From: Tamlana sp038148895
GTDB lineage: Bacteria > Bacteroidota > Bacteroidia > Flavobacteriales > Flavobacteriaceae
Assembly: GCA_038148895.1 (NCBI GenBank)
Contig: JBBVGQ010000001.1
Reading direction: 5' to 3' (one strand)
DNA length: 64,000 nt
Positions 36,470-44,268 of this stretch are shown here, in pieces; position 1 is the first letter of the stretch, and the number at the start of each line of letters is the position of its first letter. Both the position numbers and the translations under genes were made by a program. Under the pieces are notes generated by a model. The model had not been told where the DNA came from and made no database searches. It worked only from the letters and a program-made list of their open reading frames with translations.

Positions 36470-36874
36470 ATGAACAAAATTGAACATATTGGCATTGCGG
36501 TTAAGAATCTTAAGGATTCCAATGCCTTGTTTTCCAAACTCTTTGGCGAACCGCATTATAAAATTGAGGAAGTTAAAAGTGAAGGCGTAAACACTTCTTT
36601 TTTTAAGGTAGGAGAAAACAAAATTGAGCTTTTGGAAGCCACAAACGAAGATAGCGCCATAGCCAAGTTTATTGATAAAAAAGGCGAGGGCATTCACCAC
36701 ATTGCCTTTGATGTTGAAGACATAAAATATGAGATTGAGCGCCTTAAAAAAGAAGGCTTTAAGGTTTTAAATGAAGAACCAAAAAAGGGAGCCGATAACA
36801 AGCTGGTAGCCTTTTTGCACCCAAAATCTGCAAACGGCGTTTTAATTGAATTGTGCCAAGATATAAAGGAATAA
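36470..36874 (+). CDS. mce: Methylmalonyl-CoA epimerase
   Basis: 134 aa vicinal-oxygen-chelate fold. KIEHIGIAVKNL supplies the first metal His, IHHIAFDVEDI the second, and GVLIELCQ the C-terminal Glu. Interconverts (R)- and (S)-methylmalonyl-CoA in propionate metabolism. A short stand-alone gene divergent from rbfA; a tRNA gene follows 49 bp downstream. Confidence 0.93.
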   Translation: MNKIEHIGIAVKNLKDSNALFSKLFGEPHYKIEEVKSEGVNTSFFKVGENKIELLEATNEDSAIAKFIDKKGEGIHHIAFDVEDIKYEIERLKKEGFKVLNEEPKKGADNKLVAFLHPKSANGVLIELCQDIKE

Positions 36875-36923
36875 TTTTTCTTGTAGGGTTTTAAAATAAG
36901 TAGTAATATTGCACTCCAATTTC

Positions 36924-36997
36924 GGTCCTATAACTCAGTTGGTTAGAGTATCTGACTCATAATCAGAAAGTCCCTGGTTCGAGCCCAGGTGGGACCA
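36924..36997 (+). tRNA. tRNA with CAU anticodon (tRNA-Met, or Ile2)
   Basis: 74-nt cloverleaf: acceptor GGTCCTA/TGGGACC with one G-U, D stem ACTC/GAGT, anticodon stem TCTGA/TCAGA around loop CTCATAA (anticodon CAU), T arm CCTGG-TTCGAGC-CCAGG, discriminator A; CCA is not fully encoded. It is not the initiator type. Elongator Met is more likely; lysidine-modified Ile2 cannot be excluded by eye. A strong terminator follows at once. Confidence 0.93.
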
Positions 36998-36999
36998 CA

Positions 37000-37031
37000 A
37001 AAAAGCCTTTCAGAATTCTGAAAGGCTTTTT
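37000..37031. terminator. Perfect palindromic terminator shared by tRNA and kinase
   Basis: 32-bp perfect palindrome with arms AAAAAGCCTTTCAGAA and TTCTGAAAGGCTTTTT. It ends both the rightward tRNA and the leftward PfkB kinase, whose stop is 3 bp away. Confidence 0.92.
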
Positions 37032-37034
37032 GTT

Positions 37035-37919
37035 TTATTTCGGGTTTATAAACCGTTCTATGTCTTCACTAGAAATCTTAGGGTTAGCCCCTTCACTTTG
37101 GGCCACCAAAGCACCAACTGCACAAGCAAAGTCTATGGCTTTTTGCGGTTCGGTATTGTTTAATAATTGGCTAATTAGCGACCCCAAAAAGGAATCGCCC
37201 GCCCCAACGGTATCCACCACCTTTATCAAATAACCACTATTGTAGTATAGTTTGCCATTGTACAATAAAACCGCACCATGAGACCCTTTGGTAACACAAA
37301 TATGTTCGGTATTAGTTTTTTCGGCAATGTATTTTAGGTTTTGCTCCAATGAGTTGAATTTAGAGCCCATTAAATTACTGACTTCATAAAGTTCGTCGTC
37401 ATTAAATTTTATAAAATCAGCTTCGTTCATTAAATGAAAAATTACCTCTTTGGAGTAATGGGGCGGCCTTAAATTAAGGTCAAAAATTTTATATTTGGCT
37501 GACTCTACAAGGCTATAAAGCGTATTTTTTGAAGTTTCGTCCCGAGCAGCCAAACTTCCAAAAACAAGGGCATCGGCTTTTTTGACTAACTCTAGGGCTT
37601 CATCTGTCAGGAGAATTTTGTCCCACGCTCGGGGTTGTTTAATATTGTATGTCGCCGAACCTTTTCCGTCTAGACTCACTTTAACCTTTCCTGTTTTGTA
37701 CTTGTGCAATATCTGCACATGCGCTGTACTTATTTTGTTTTCGTTAAGGTAGTGCAATAGCTTTTCGCCCCAGTCGTCTGCCCCAATAGCACTTATCATA
37801 GCCACCTCATTACCAAACGAACTTAACCTACTGGCAACGTTTAAGGGCGCCCCGCCTATCTTTTTTTGTTTCGGAAACACATCCCACAGCACTTCCCCAA
37901 AACATATTATTTTGCTCAT
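37035..37919 (-). CDS. PfkB-family carbohydrate kinase (fructokinase-like)
   Basis: 294 aa. Two PfkB signatures: the N-terminal FPKQKKIGGAPLNVASRL and the C-terminal VVDTVGAGDSFLGSL with the catalytic base Asp. KFNDDELYEV matches the ribokinase-type central strand. Likely substrate is fructose or a related sugar; by neighbours alone it cannot be narrowed. A perfect -7 box lies at 37973-37980, and a palindromic terminator ends it, so it is monocistronic. Confidence 0.88.
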   Translation of the reverse strand: MSKIICFGEVLWDVFPKQKKIGGAPLNVASRLSSFGNEVAMISAIGADDWGEKLLHYLNENKISTAHVQILHKYKTGKVKVSLDGKGSATYNIKQPRAWDKILLTDEALELVKKADALVFGSLAARDETSKNTLYSLVESAKYKIFDLNLRPPHYSKEVIFHLMNEADFIKFNDDELYEVSNLMGSKFNSLEQNLKYIAEKTNTEHICVTKGSHGAVLLYNGKLYYNSGYLIKVVDTVGAGDSFLGSLISQLLNNTEPQKAIDFACAVGALVAQSEGANPKISSEDIERFINPK

Positions 37920-37972
37920 AAAATCAAACTTTAGATTTAATTCGTAACCGTCTTTTTAGGAGTTTGGTCTCT

Positions 37973-37980
37973 CAAAAATA
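37973..37980 (-). promoter_or_regulatory. -7 promoter box of the PfkB kinase gene
   Basis: Perfect TATTTTTG on the minus strand, 53 bp upstream of the ATG. Confidence 0.55.
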
Positions 37981-38004
37981 GTAAACGAAAAACGGTATGG
38001 GCAA

Positions 38005-38628
38005 TCAACCATGGAATTTTTTGGCAACATGGCAATCAATGAGATGCTTCAATCGCAACTGTAAATTGACCGGCTTTTCAGGGAGATGTTCGGTATAGTA
38101 AATTAAACCGCTTTTTTTTCCATCTAATTCCGGAATTATATTTTTTCCAAAACTATTGGACGTTCTTATATCGTAATCATACTCCTCAAGTTTGGTTCTT
38201 GGCAAACCAATGGCTGCAAGATATTTTAAGAGTTTTTTTCTGTTAACGCTGGTTATTTTTACCGTTCCAATATCATCAATATTTTGCAATTTGGTTTTCT
38301 TGTTTTTTAAAAATATTCCGGTTACCAAAAAGTAATATTGTGTTTGTTTGTTGCCATCAAACAGCCAACCTTCCTTTAACTCATTGTTCTTATTTAAATA
38401 TGAAAGTTCAAAAGTAAAGGTGGGCAAATCTTTATTGATGTAGTGCAACTGGGCTTTTTCGTCAATTAAATAACTTTTAGAATTATGGACGATGATAACA
38501 TCTATGCCTCTGTGTTGTTGCTCAAGATCGGCAATACGTTCAAACTTCAGTTTTTTTGATTCATAAACAAGGTCTAAATACCTGTTTAGTATTTGCTCTT
38601 GGTTTAAATCAAACTGAAAACTTGACAC
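38005..38628 (-). CDS. Probable type II restriction endonuclease, PD-(D/E)xK
   Basis: 207 aa. The catalytic motif appears as GID (D43) and, 13 residues later, D56-E57-K58 in YLIDEKAQL, fitting PD-(D/E)xK nucleases. No close named enzyme is recalled, so recognition site is unknown. GTG start; its G overlaps the methyltransferase TAG stop (TAGTG), which allows stop-restart coupling so that nuclease is made only after methylase. The low-efficiency start may keep expression low. Confidence 0.78.
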   Translation of the reverse strand: MSSFQFDLNQEQILNRYLDLVYESKKLKFERIADLEQQHRGIDVIIVHNSKSYLIDEKAQLHYINKDLPTFTFELSYLNKNNELKEGWLFDGNKQTQYYFLVTGIFLKNKKTKLQNIDDIGTVKITSVNRKKLLKYLAAIGLPRTKLEEYDYDIRTSNSFGKNIIPELDGKKSGLIYYTEHLPEKPVNLQLRLKHLIDCHVAKKFHG

Positions 38629-39857
38629 TATACTTGATTTATTTGGTTGTAAAGTGCTTCGCCAATTTTTTTCACAACGCCTACAACAAGGGCGTTGCCC
38701 ATAAAAAAGGCACGTTTGGTATCGGAAATGCCATCTAGTTTTGTATGGTTGTCTGGAAACATGTTGAGCCGTTCCAACTCAACAGGCGTTAATCGCCTAA
38801 GGCCTCTATCGGAAGATACAACATGTTTAAATCTTGAGGGCGATTTTCCTCCTTCACCTGTTATTATGGTGCGCGACGCATTGTTCAAGGCATCTGGGTA
38901 AACCATGGCGCCCTCGCTATAATTATATTCAAAACCCTCTTTCGTTTTTCGTTTTTCCTTTTTCGATCCTTTTAAATACTCCCATTTTGGCTGGTCCTTT
39001 TCGTTTATAAAAAACTCAGGAGTTACTTCGCCATTTTGTAAAACATCACCTAAAAACGTACGTTTCCCATTGTATTTTGACTGTGTTTTAGTGGTGTAAA
39101 CTTTTCCATTTATAAGAAGACCGGTGTTTAGAAATGGTGATATTGTTCCATTTTTGTTGAAATTTTTGGTTATTTCAACCAAGTTCCCTTGAAGTTCAAC
39201 CTCTTCCAATTGCTCAGTAGCTTCAACTGGAAATGCATTGGCTATCGTTCCTTCTTGCCTAAGCCAATTAAGTTTGTTTGATTCTTCAATTTTATTGTAA
39301 ACAACAGATGATTTATGATAGCCAATAAAAAATATACGGCGTCTTCGTTGTGGCATTCCATAATCTGCTGCATTGATAACACGCCATTCCACGGCGTAAC
39401 CTAATTCATTTAGACTTTGTAACATCACGGCAAAATCCCTTCCGCGCTGTTTTGATGGTGATTTTAAAAGACGGTCTACATTTTCCAAAAAGAGGTATTT
39501 GGGCTTGTTTTCCTTATCTTCCAAAATCCTATGGATAGACCACCAAAGCACACCTTTTTTCCCTTTTAATCCTTTGGAATTTTGCAATGTTGTTGCTACT
39601 GAATAATCTTGACAAGGAAACCCACCGACCAGTAAATCGTGATCAGGAATATTTGATGTTGGTACTGTTGCAATGTCTTCATTGCTGTGGTTGTCATTTC
39701 CAAAGCGGGCTTCATATACCATTGAAGCGTGTTGTGTTTTTGTTGAAGGTTCCCATTGGTTGCTCCAAACTATGTCGAAATTTGGCCCTTCCAAGCCCAA
39801 TCTAAAACCACCTACCCCTGCAAATAACTCTGCAACTTTTAATTTGTTCTTTGGCAT
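38628..39857 (-). CDS. DNA (cytosine-5-)-methyltransferase of a type II R-M system
   Basis: 409 aa. Motif I LFAGVGGFRLGLE, motif IV GGFPCQDYSVA with catalytic C82, motif VI FLENVDRL (E125-N126-V127), motif VIII MPQRRRRIFFIGY, and motif X near the C-terminus (FFMGNALVVGVVKKIGEAL). The target-recognition region (about 190-320) is unlike a family I can name. It protects the host sequence by C5 methylation. First gene of the pair, with a perfect -7 box 27 bp upstream. Confidence 0.92.
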   Translation of the reverse strand: MPKNKLKVAELFAGVGGFRLGLEGPNFDIVWSNQWEPSTKTQHASMVYEARFGNDNHSNEDIATVPTSNIPDHDLLVGGFPCQDYSVATTLQNSKGLKGKKGVLWWSIHRILEDKENKPKYLFLENVDRLLKSPSKQRGRDFAVMLQSLNELGYAVEWRVINAADYGMPQRRRRIFFIGYHKSSVVYNKIEESNKLNWLRQEGTIANAFPVEATEQLEEVELQGNLVEITKNFNKNGTISPFLNTGLLINGKVYTTKTQSKYNGKRTFLGDVLQNGEVTPEFFINEKDQPKWEYLKGSKKEKRKTKEGFEYNYSEGAMVYPDALNNASRTIITGEGGKSPSRFKHVVSSDRGLRRLTPVELERLNMFPDNHTKLDGISDTKRAFFMGNALVVGVVKKIGEALYNQINQV

Positions 39858-39883
39858 CTAAAAATGTTATAACCACTAAAAAA

Positions 39884-39891
39884 CAAAAATA
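39884..39891 (-). promoter_or_regulatory. -7 promoter box of the R-M pair
   Basis: Perfect TATTTTTG on the minus strand upstream of the methyltransferase ATG; about 20-nt leader. Confidence 0.55.
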
Positions 39892-40240
39892 AATAATGAT
39901 TGTTCTTCTTTATTCCAATAAAACAATCTTTTATCAAATTATTATTAACGTCTTTTTTCATTGATGAGAATGACTGGAAACATGGGAAAGAATTTTATGT
40001 TAACAACAAAATATAGTATCCTTAAATTCGTTTTTAAAATTAAATCAAAATATGTATATATTTGTTTTACAGACTGAAAAAGGAGGGATTGTTTTTTGAA
40101 GTGCTTTTTCATGAGAAAAGTTACAGTTTGCGAAAAATCATTGAAATCAGATAAGATGCATTTCGTCGATTATATTTGCATTTTATAGATGTTTTTTGTG
40201 CAATAAATTTTAAAAAATTTTGTGCCCTCGCTTTTTTTCA

Positions 40241-40248
40241 TACATTTG
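40241..40248 (+). promoter_or_regulatory. -7 promoter box of the PID-CTERM-like gene
   Basis: Perfect TACATTTG with a TTTG at 40219-40222 placed 18 bp upstream as a -33 element. The ATG at 40257 lies 9 bp after the box, implying a very short or absent leader. Confidence 0.65.
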
Positions 40249-40256
40249 TGACCCAG

Positions 40257-40463
40257 ATGACAATACAATATAAAAGAATACTTGCCTCAATCTTATTTGT
40301 ATTAATAAGTTTTGTATGTGCCGCTCAGGGAGGGCCAATTCCGCCACCACCAGGACCTCCGCCACCACCTGGTTTTCCTATAGATGGGGGAATTTTATTT
40401 GGTATGGTATTCGCTTTATTTTACGGGGTAAAAAAATTGGTTTTCAAAAGAGAAATTAGCTAG
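40257..40463 (+). CDS. Small PID-CTERM-like sorting-signal protein
   Basis: 68 aa from the ATG at 40257; a longer frame upstream (from 40176) is not credible because the promoter lies within it. N-terminal signal peptide (ILASILFVLISFVCAAQ), then a proline run GPIPPPPGPPPPPGFPIDGG, a hydrophobic helix ILFGMVFALFYG and a basic end KKLVFKREIS. This is the layout of the PID-CTERM protein-sorting tail known from Bacteroidota, here with almost no cargo. The sorting enzyme is not in the window. The stop overlaps the convergent ribE gene by 8 bp. Confidence 0.72.
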   Translation: MTIQYKRILASILFVLISFVCAAQGGPIPPPPGPPPPPGFPIDGGILFGMVFALFYGVKKLVFKREIS

Positions 40464-41055
40464 GTATTTTATCCAGCTCTACCAATTTAGCAACGTATTT
40501 TCCCAAAACATCAAATTCCAAGTTTACAACAGTTCCAATCTTAAATGTATTGAAATTAGTATGCTTAAAAGTGTAAGGAATAATGGCCACACTAAAAGCG
40601 TCTTTTTTAGAGTTTACAACGGTTAAACTTGTTCCGTTTACTGTTATGGAGCCCTTTTCAATAGTAATGTTGTTTAATGAAGTGTTATAATTGAAGGTAA
40701 AAACCCAACTGCCTTTTTCTTCTTTTATTTCTGTGCAAACAGCAGTTTGGTCCACATGGCCTTGTACAATATGCCCATCAAGCCTGTCGCCGAGTTTCAT
40801 TGCACGTTCTAAATTTACTTGATCATTAATTTGTAACTTACCAAGGTTGGTTTTATCTAAAGTTTCTTTTATTGCTGTTACCGTGTATTGGTCGTTGTTT
40901 ATGTCAATAACAGTCAAGCAAACTCCATTGTGGGCTACACTTTGGTCTATTTTTAATTCAGAAGTTATATCGCTCTTAATGGAGATGTGAAGATTGTCAA
41001 ACTCCCTTTTTAGGTTAGAAACCACTCCAATATCTTCAATAATTCCAGTAAACAT
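40456..41055 (-). CDS. ribE: Riboflavin synthase alpha chain
   Basis: 199 aa with two internal lumazine-binding repeats: MFTGIIEDIG...NGVCLTV in the N-barrel and GHIVQGHVDQ...VNGTSLTV in the C-barrel. Makes riboflavin from two 6,7-dimethyl-8-ribityllumazine molecules. Expressed from its own promoter (minus-strand -7 box at 41102-41109), divergent from pdxA. No FMN riboswitch is seen in the 75-bp upstream region. Confidence 0.95.
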   Translation of the reverse strand: MFTGIIEDIGVVSNLKREFDNLHISIKSDITSELKIDQSVAHNGVCLTVIDINNDQYTVTAIKETLDKTNLGKLQINDQVNLERAMKLGDRLDGHIVQGHVDQTAVCTEIKEEKGSWVFTFNYNTSLNNITIEKGSITVNGTSLTVVNSKKDAFSVAIIPYTFKHTNFNTFKIGTVVNLEFDVLGKYVAKLVELDKIPS

Positions 41056-41076
41056 ATTATTGTCTGTTTATTTAGT

Positions 41077-41084
41077 TAAATTTG
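41077..41084 (+). promoter_or_regulatory. -7 promoter box of pdxA
   Basis: Perfect TAAATTTG, 46 bp upstream of the pdxA ATG; it faces the ribE box 17 bp away on the other strand. Confidence 0.5.
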
Positions 41085-41101
41085 CCAATAAAAAGCATTT
41101 T

Positions 41102-41109
41102 CAAAATTA
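41102..41109 (-). promoter_or_regulatory. -7 promoter box of ribE
   Basis: Perfect TAATTTTG on the minus strand, 46 bp upstream of the ribE ATG. Confidence 0.5.
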
Positions 41110-41130
41110 CGAACAATAGTTGTCATTTTC

Positions 41131-42201
41131 ATGAAACAACCAGAAAATATAATAGTAGGAATATCAATAGGCGACTTAAATGGTATTGGGGGAGAGATTG
41201 TTTTAAAAACTTTTGAAGACCCCAGAATGCTGGATTTTTGTACTCCAGTAATTTTTGCTTCCATAAAAGCAATGACTTTCTACAAAACACATTTCAATTC
41301 CGAAATAAATTTTAACAGTATTAATAACTTAAACCAGTTGGTTCATGGTAAGGTAAATGTTTTTAATTGTTGGAACGAACCCGTTGACATTGAATTTGGG
41401 AAAGAAGATGTTAAAATAGGAGGTTATGCCATAAAGTCTTTGGTTGCTGCTACCAAAGCCCTAAAAAATGGAGAAATAGATGTTTTGGTTACGGCACCGA
41501 TAAACAAGCATAACATTCAATCTGAAGACTTTAAATTTCCGGGGCACACCGATTATTTGGCACAAGAACTTGAAGGAGAAAGCTTAATGTTCATGATTAC
41601 CGACACCTTAAGAGTTGGATTGCTTACGGACCATGTTCCGGTTAAGGATATTTCTAGCCATATAACCCCGAAGCTAATTGAACAAAAAATAAACACAGTT
41701 TACGATTCCCTTAAAAAGGATTTTAAAATAGAAAGGCCTAAAATTGCTGTTTTGGGCATTAATCCACATACAGGAGATAATGGTGTAATAGGAAGGGAGG
41801 ATGATGATGTTTTAAGGCCGGCCTTGCACAAAATTCGTGAAAACGGAAAACTTGTTTTTGGCCCCTATGCGGCCGATAGCTTTTTTGGATCAAATAACTA
41901 TAAAAACTTTGACGCCATCATCGCTGCCTATCACGATCAGGGCTTGGTGCCTTTTAAAACCTTATCCTTTGGGCAAGGTGTTAATTTTACGGCTGGACTA
42001 AATAAGGTAAGAACATCACCAGATCACGGTACGGCTTTTGAAATTGCAGGTAAAGGCATTGCAGATGAAAACTCATTTAAGGAAGCCGTTTTTAGTGCCA
42101 TTCAAATTTTTAGAAACAGGACCAGCTACGAAGAATTGACGGCAAATCCTTTGAAAAAATCATCCAAAATAGAACGTAGAAAAGAGCGAGATAGAGGGTA
42201 A
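41131..42201 (+). CDS. pdxA: 4-hydroxythreonine-4-phosphate dehydrogenase
   Basis: 356 aa. ISIGDLNGIGGEIVLK at the N-terminus, metal His in FPGHTDYLAQEL, AVLGINPHTGDNG, and AAYHDQGLVPFKTLSFGQGVNFTAGL with the second metal ligands; ends SPDHGTAFEIAG plus a short basic tail. It oxidises 4-phosphohydroxy-threonine for vitamin B6 synthesis. The ~20-residue tail (KKSSKIERRKERDRG) exceeds the core and is typical of Bacteroidota members. Confidence 0.94.
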   Translation: MKQPENIIVGISIGDLNGIGGEIVLKTFEDPRMLDFCTPVIFASIKAMTFYKTHFNSEINFNSINNLNQLVHGKVNVFNCWNEPVDIEFGKEDVKIGGYAIKSLVAATKALKNGEIDVLVTAPINKHNIQSEDFKFPGHTDYLAQELEGESLMFMITDTLRVGLLTDHVPVKDISSHITPKLIEQKINTVYDSLKKDFKIERPKIAVLGINPHTGDNGVIGREDDDVLRPALHKIRENGKLVFGPYAADSFFGSNNYKNFDAIIAAYHDQGLVPFKTLSFGQGVNFTAGLNKVRTSPDHGTAFEIAGKGIADENSFKEAVFSAIQIFRNRTSYEELTANPLKKSSKIERRKERDRG

Positions 42202-42277
42202 AATTTATTCAGTTTTTGCCTGCTGAAGATATAAACAAAAAAATGTTTATAAGTCATGCTGCTTAAATAAAAATTTT

Positions 42278-42285
42278 TATATTTG
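42278..42285 (+). promoter_or_regulatory. -7 promoter box of the DUF177-rpmF unit
   Basis: Perfect TATATTTG, 14 bp upstream of the first ATG; leader is very short. Confidence 0.6.
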
Positions 42286-42299
42286 CAGGCTCAAAATAG

Positions 42300-42848
42300 A
42301 TGTTGATAATGAAGCGATTAAAAGAGTTTAATATTCCATTTGTTGGACTAAAACTGGGGAAGCATCATTTTGAGTACAAAATTGAACAAGCGTTCTTTGG
42401 ACATTTTGAGTATGACGATTTTAACGATGTAGACGTTTCGGTTGATGTTGAACTTGAAAAGAAAACAACATTGCTCGAGTTGCATTTTAAAATTTCTGGA
42501 TGGGTAAACGTTAATTGCGACCTTACAAATGAACCTTACAACCAAGACATAAACAGTACGTTTAGTTTGGTGGTAAAGTTTGGCGAAGAGTATAATGATG
42601 AGCATATTGATATATTGATTGTTCCCCATGGAACTTATGAAATCAATATTCAGCAATATATATATGAGTTGATTATTTTGGCTGTTCCTGCAAAAAGAGT
42701 GCATCCAGGTATTAAAGATGGTTCTTTAAATTCAGACATACTTAAAAAATTAGAAGAATTAAGCCCCAAGCTTAAGGAAACAAAAGAAAAAGAGGAGGAT
42801 ATAGATCCCCGATGGAATACATTAAAGAAATTATTAACGGATAAATAA
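42300..42848 (+). CDS. DUF177 (YceD) protein
   Basis: 182 aa; the ATG at 42309 (MKRLKEFNIPFVGLKLGKHH) is an alternative start. The central CDLTNEPYNQDINSTFSLVVKFGEEY segment with a Cys and the conserved AVPAKRVHPG motif mark DUF177. Members precede rpmF in most bacteria and are thought to act in 23S rRNA/ribosome assembly. Here the spacing to rpmF is 8 bp. Confidence 0.9.
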   Translation: MLIMKRLKEFNIPFVGLKLGKHHFEYKIEQAFFGHFEYDDFNDVDVSVDVELEKKTTLLELHFKISGWVNVNCDLTNEPYNQDINSTFSLVVKFGEEYNDEHIDILIVPHGTYEINIQQYIYELIILAVPAKRVHPGIKDGSLNSDILKKLEELSPKLKETKEKEEDIDPRWNTLKKLLTDK

Positions 42849-42856
42849 CATATAAA

Positions 42857-43060
42857 ATGGCACATCCTAAAAGAAAAATCTCAAAAACAAGAAGAGATAA
42901 AAGAAGAACCCATTACAAAGCAACTGCGCCACAGATTGCTACATGCCCAACAACAGGTGAGGCGCACTTATACCATAGAGCACACTGGCATGAAGGAAAA
43001 TTATACTACAGAGGTCAAGTTTTAATTGACAATTCAGAGGAAGTAGAAAACGTTGCATAA
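42857..43060 (+). CDS. rpmF: Ribosomal protein L32
   Basis: 67 aa. MAHPKRKISKTRRDKRRTHYK is the L32 start; Ala-Thr-Cys-Pro and a single Cys remain rather than the four-Cys zinc form, so this is the Cys-minus (C-) type. Co-transcribed with DUF177 and closed by a terminator 23 bp after the stop. Confidence 0.96.
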   Translation: MAHPKRKISKTRRDKRRTHYKATAPQIATCPTTGEAHLYHRAHWHEGKLYYRGQVLIDNSEEVENVA

Positions 43061-43082
43061 ATTAAAATTATGCGCTCAATAT

Positions 43083-43110
43083 AAAACGCTCATTTATGAG
43101 CGTTTTTTTT
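43083..43110 (+). terminator. Intrinsic terminator after rpmF
   Basis: AAAACGCTCAT-tt-ATGAGCGTTTT: perfect 11-bp arms followed by a run of T. It separates rpmF from fabH. Confidence 0.88.
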
Positions 43111-43139
43111 ATGAAATACTTTTTCAAAATAACAAAAAC

Positions 43140-43162
43140 ACGTAATTTGCATAATATTACGT
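43140..43162. promoter_or_regulatory. Inverted repeat upstream of fabH, possible operator
   Basis: ACGTAAT (43140-43146) and ATTACGT (43156-43162), 9-bp spacer, about 80 bp upstream of the fabH ATG. The left arm overlaps a promoter-like TAATTTG. Confidence 0.45.
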
Positions 43163-43243
43163 CAAAATTTAGTAGTTTTCGTAAAATTTTGAGCATTTTC
43201 CCCCATTTTTAACGGTTTTTTTAATCGAAAATAACTTAAAGGT

Positions 43244-44245
43244 ATGAGTAAAATCTCAGCGGCAATTACAGCAGTAGGAGCATATGTGCCGGAATATGTG
43301 TTGACCAATCAAATTCTTGAAACGATGGTTGATACCAATGATGAATGGATTACTACAAGAACAGGAATTAAGGAACGCCGTATTTTAAAGGAAGATGGGA
43401 AAGGAACATCTTATCTTGCCATAAAGGCAGCCCAAGACCTCATTAAAAAGAAGGGTATAGACCCTAAAGAAATTGAGCTTGTTATTGTAGCGACAGCCAC
43501 ACCGGATATGAAAGCGGCTTCAACCGCCTCTTTTACCGCTTCTGAAATTGGAGCCACAAATGCTTTTTCATTTGATATGGATGCAGCGTGCTCTAGCTTT
43601 CTTTATGGCATGTCGGTTGCAGCTAGTTATATTGAATCTGGAAGGTATAAAAACGTATTGCTGATTGGCGCCGATAAAATGTCTTCAATCATTAATTACA
43701 AAGATCGCGCAACTTGTATCATATTTGGTGATGGAGCGGGAGCCGTATTGTTTGAGCCCAATGAAGAAGGATTAGGTTTAAAAGATGAGTACTTAAGAAG
43801 TGATGGTACTGGTCGCGAATTTTTACAGGCCACATATGGTGGATCTTCATTTCCACTTACCGAGGAGTCAATGGCTGCTGGTGGTCAGTACGCTTTTCAG
43901 GAAGGACGAACAGTTTTTAAAAATGCCGTGTTCAATATGGCAGATGCTACAGTAAAAATACTCGAGCGCAATAATTTGACCAAGGACGATGTAGATTGGC
44001 TAGCGGCTCACCAAGCTAATAAACGTATTATTGATGCCACGGCACAGCGTATAGACTTGGAGGAGGAAAAGGTGATGATAAACATCCACAAATATGGCAA
44101 TACAACATCTGCTACTTTGCCCCTGCTTTTAAACGATTACGAATCGCAACTTAAAAAAGGAGATAACATTATATTCGCGGCATTTGGCGGCGGATTTAAT
44201 TGGGGTTCTATTTACTTAAAATGGGCTTATAATTCAAAAGACTAA
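43244..44245 (+). CDS. fabH: Beta-ketoacyl-ACP synthase III
   Basis: 333 aa thiolase fold. Catalytic triad: C116 in DMDAACSSFLYG, His in AAHQANKRI and Asn in KYGNTTSAT. It condenses acetyl- or branched acyl-CoA with malonyl-ACP to start fatty-acid chains. Start ATG follows a 130-bp gap containing a terminator and an inverted repeat; accB begins 23 bp after its stop, so fabH-accB-accC form an operon. Confidence 0.95.
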   Translation: MSKISAAITAVGAYVPEYVLTNQILETMVDTNDEWITTRTGIKERRILKEDGKGTSYLAIKAAQDLIKKKGIDPKEIELVIVATATPDMKAASTASFTASEIGATNAFSFDMDAACSSFLYGMSVAASYIESGRYKNVLLIGADKMSSIINYKDRATCIIFGDGAGAVLFEPNEEGLGLKDEYLRSDGTGREFLQATYGGSSFPLTEESMAAGGQYAFQEGRTVFKNAVFNMADATVKILERNNLTKDDVDWLAAHQANKRIIDATAQRIDLEEEKVMINIHKYGNTTSATLPLLLNDYESQLKKGDNIIFAAFGGGFNWGSIYLKWAYNSKD

Positions 44246-44268
44246 CCAAATAACTAATTAGTAAAATT

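Larger units (their letters stand above)
39858..40256. other. Gene-poor region with several rightward promoter-like boxes
   Basis: About 400 bp between the R-M pair and the small PID-CTERM-like gene. On the plus strand it carries three perfect TAnnTTTG boxes (40057-40064, 40171-40178, 40241-40248). A 25-codon ATG frame at 40111-40188 is present but has no further support. Composition is strongly AT-rich. Confidence 0.6.

Noticed and set aside
40111..40188. 25-codon frame starting ATGAGAAAAG
   Set aside because: Between two promoter-like boxes but no coding bias or recognisable feature; kept only as a possibility in the finding on the tandem boxes.
40330..40380. Proline-run repeat that could be a microsatellite
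   Set aside because: Codons are varied (CCG, CCA, CCT) and the run fits the PID-CTERM layout, so it is coding rather than a simple repeat.
43083..43110. Candidate riboswitch after rpmF
   Set aside because: It is just a simple 11-bp stem with T-run: an intrinsic terminator.
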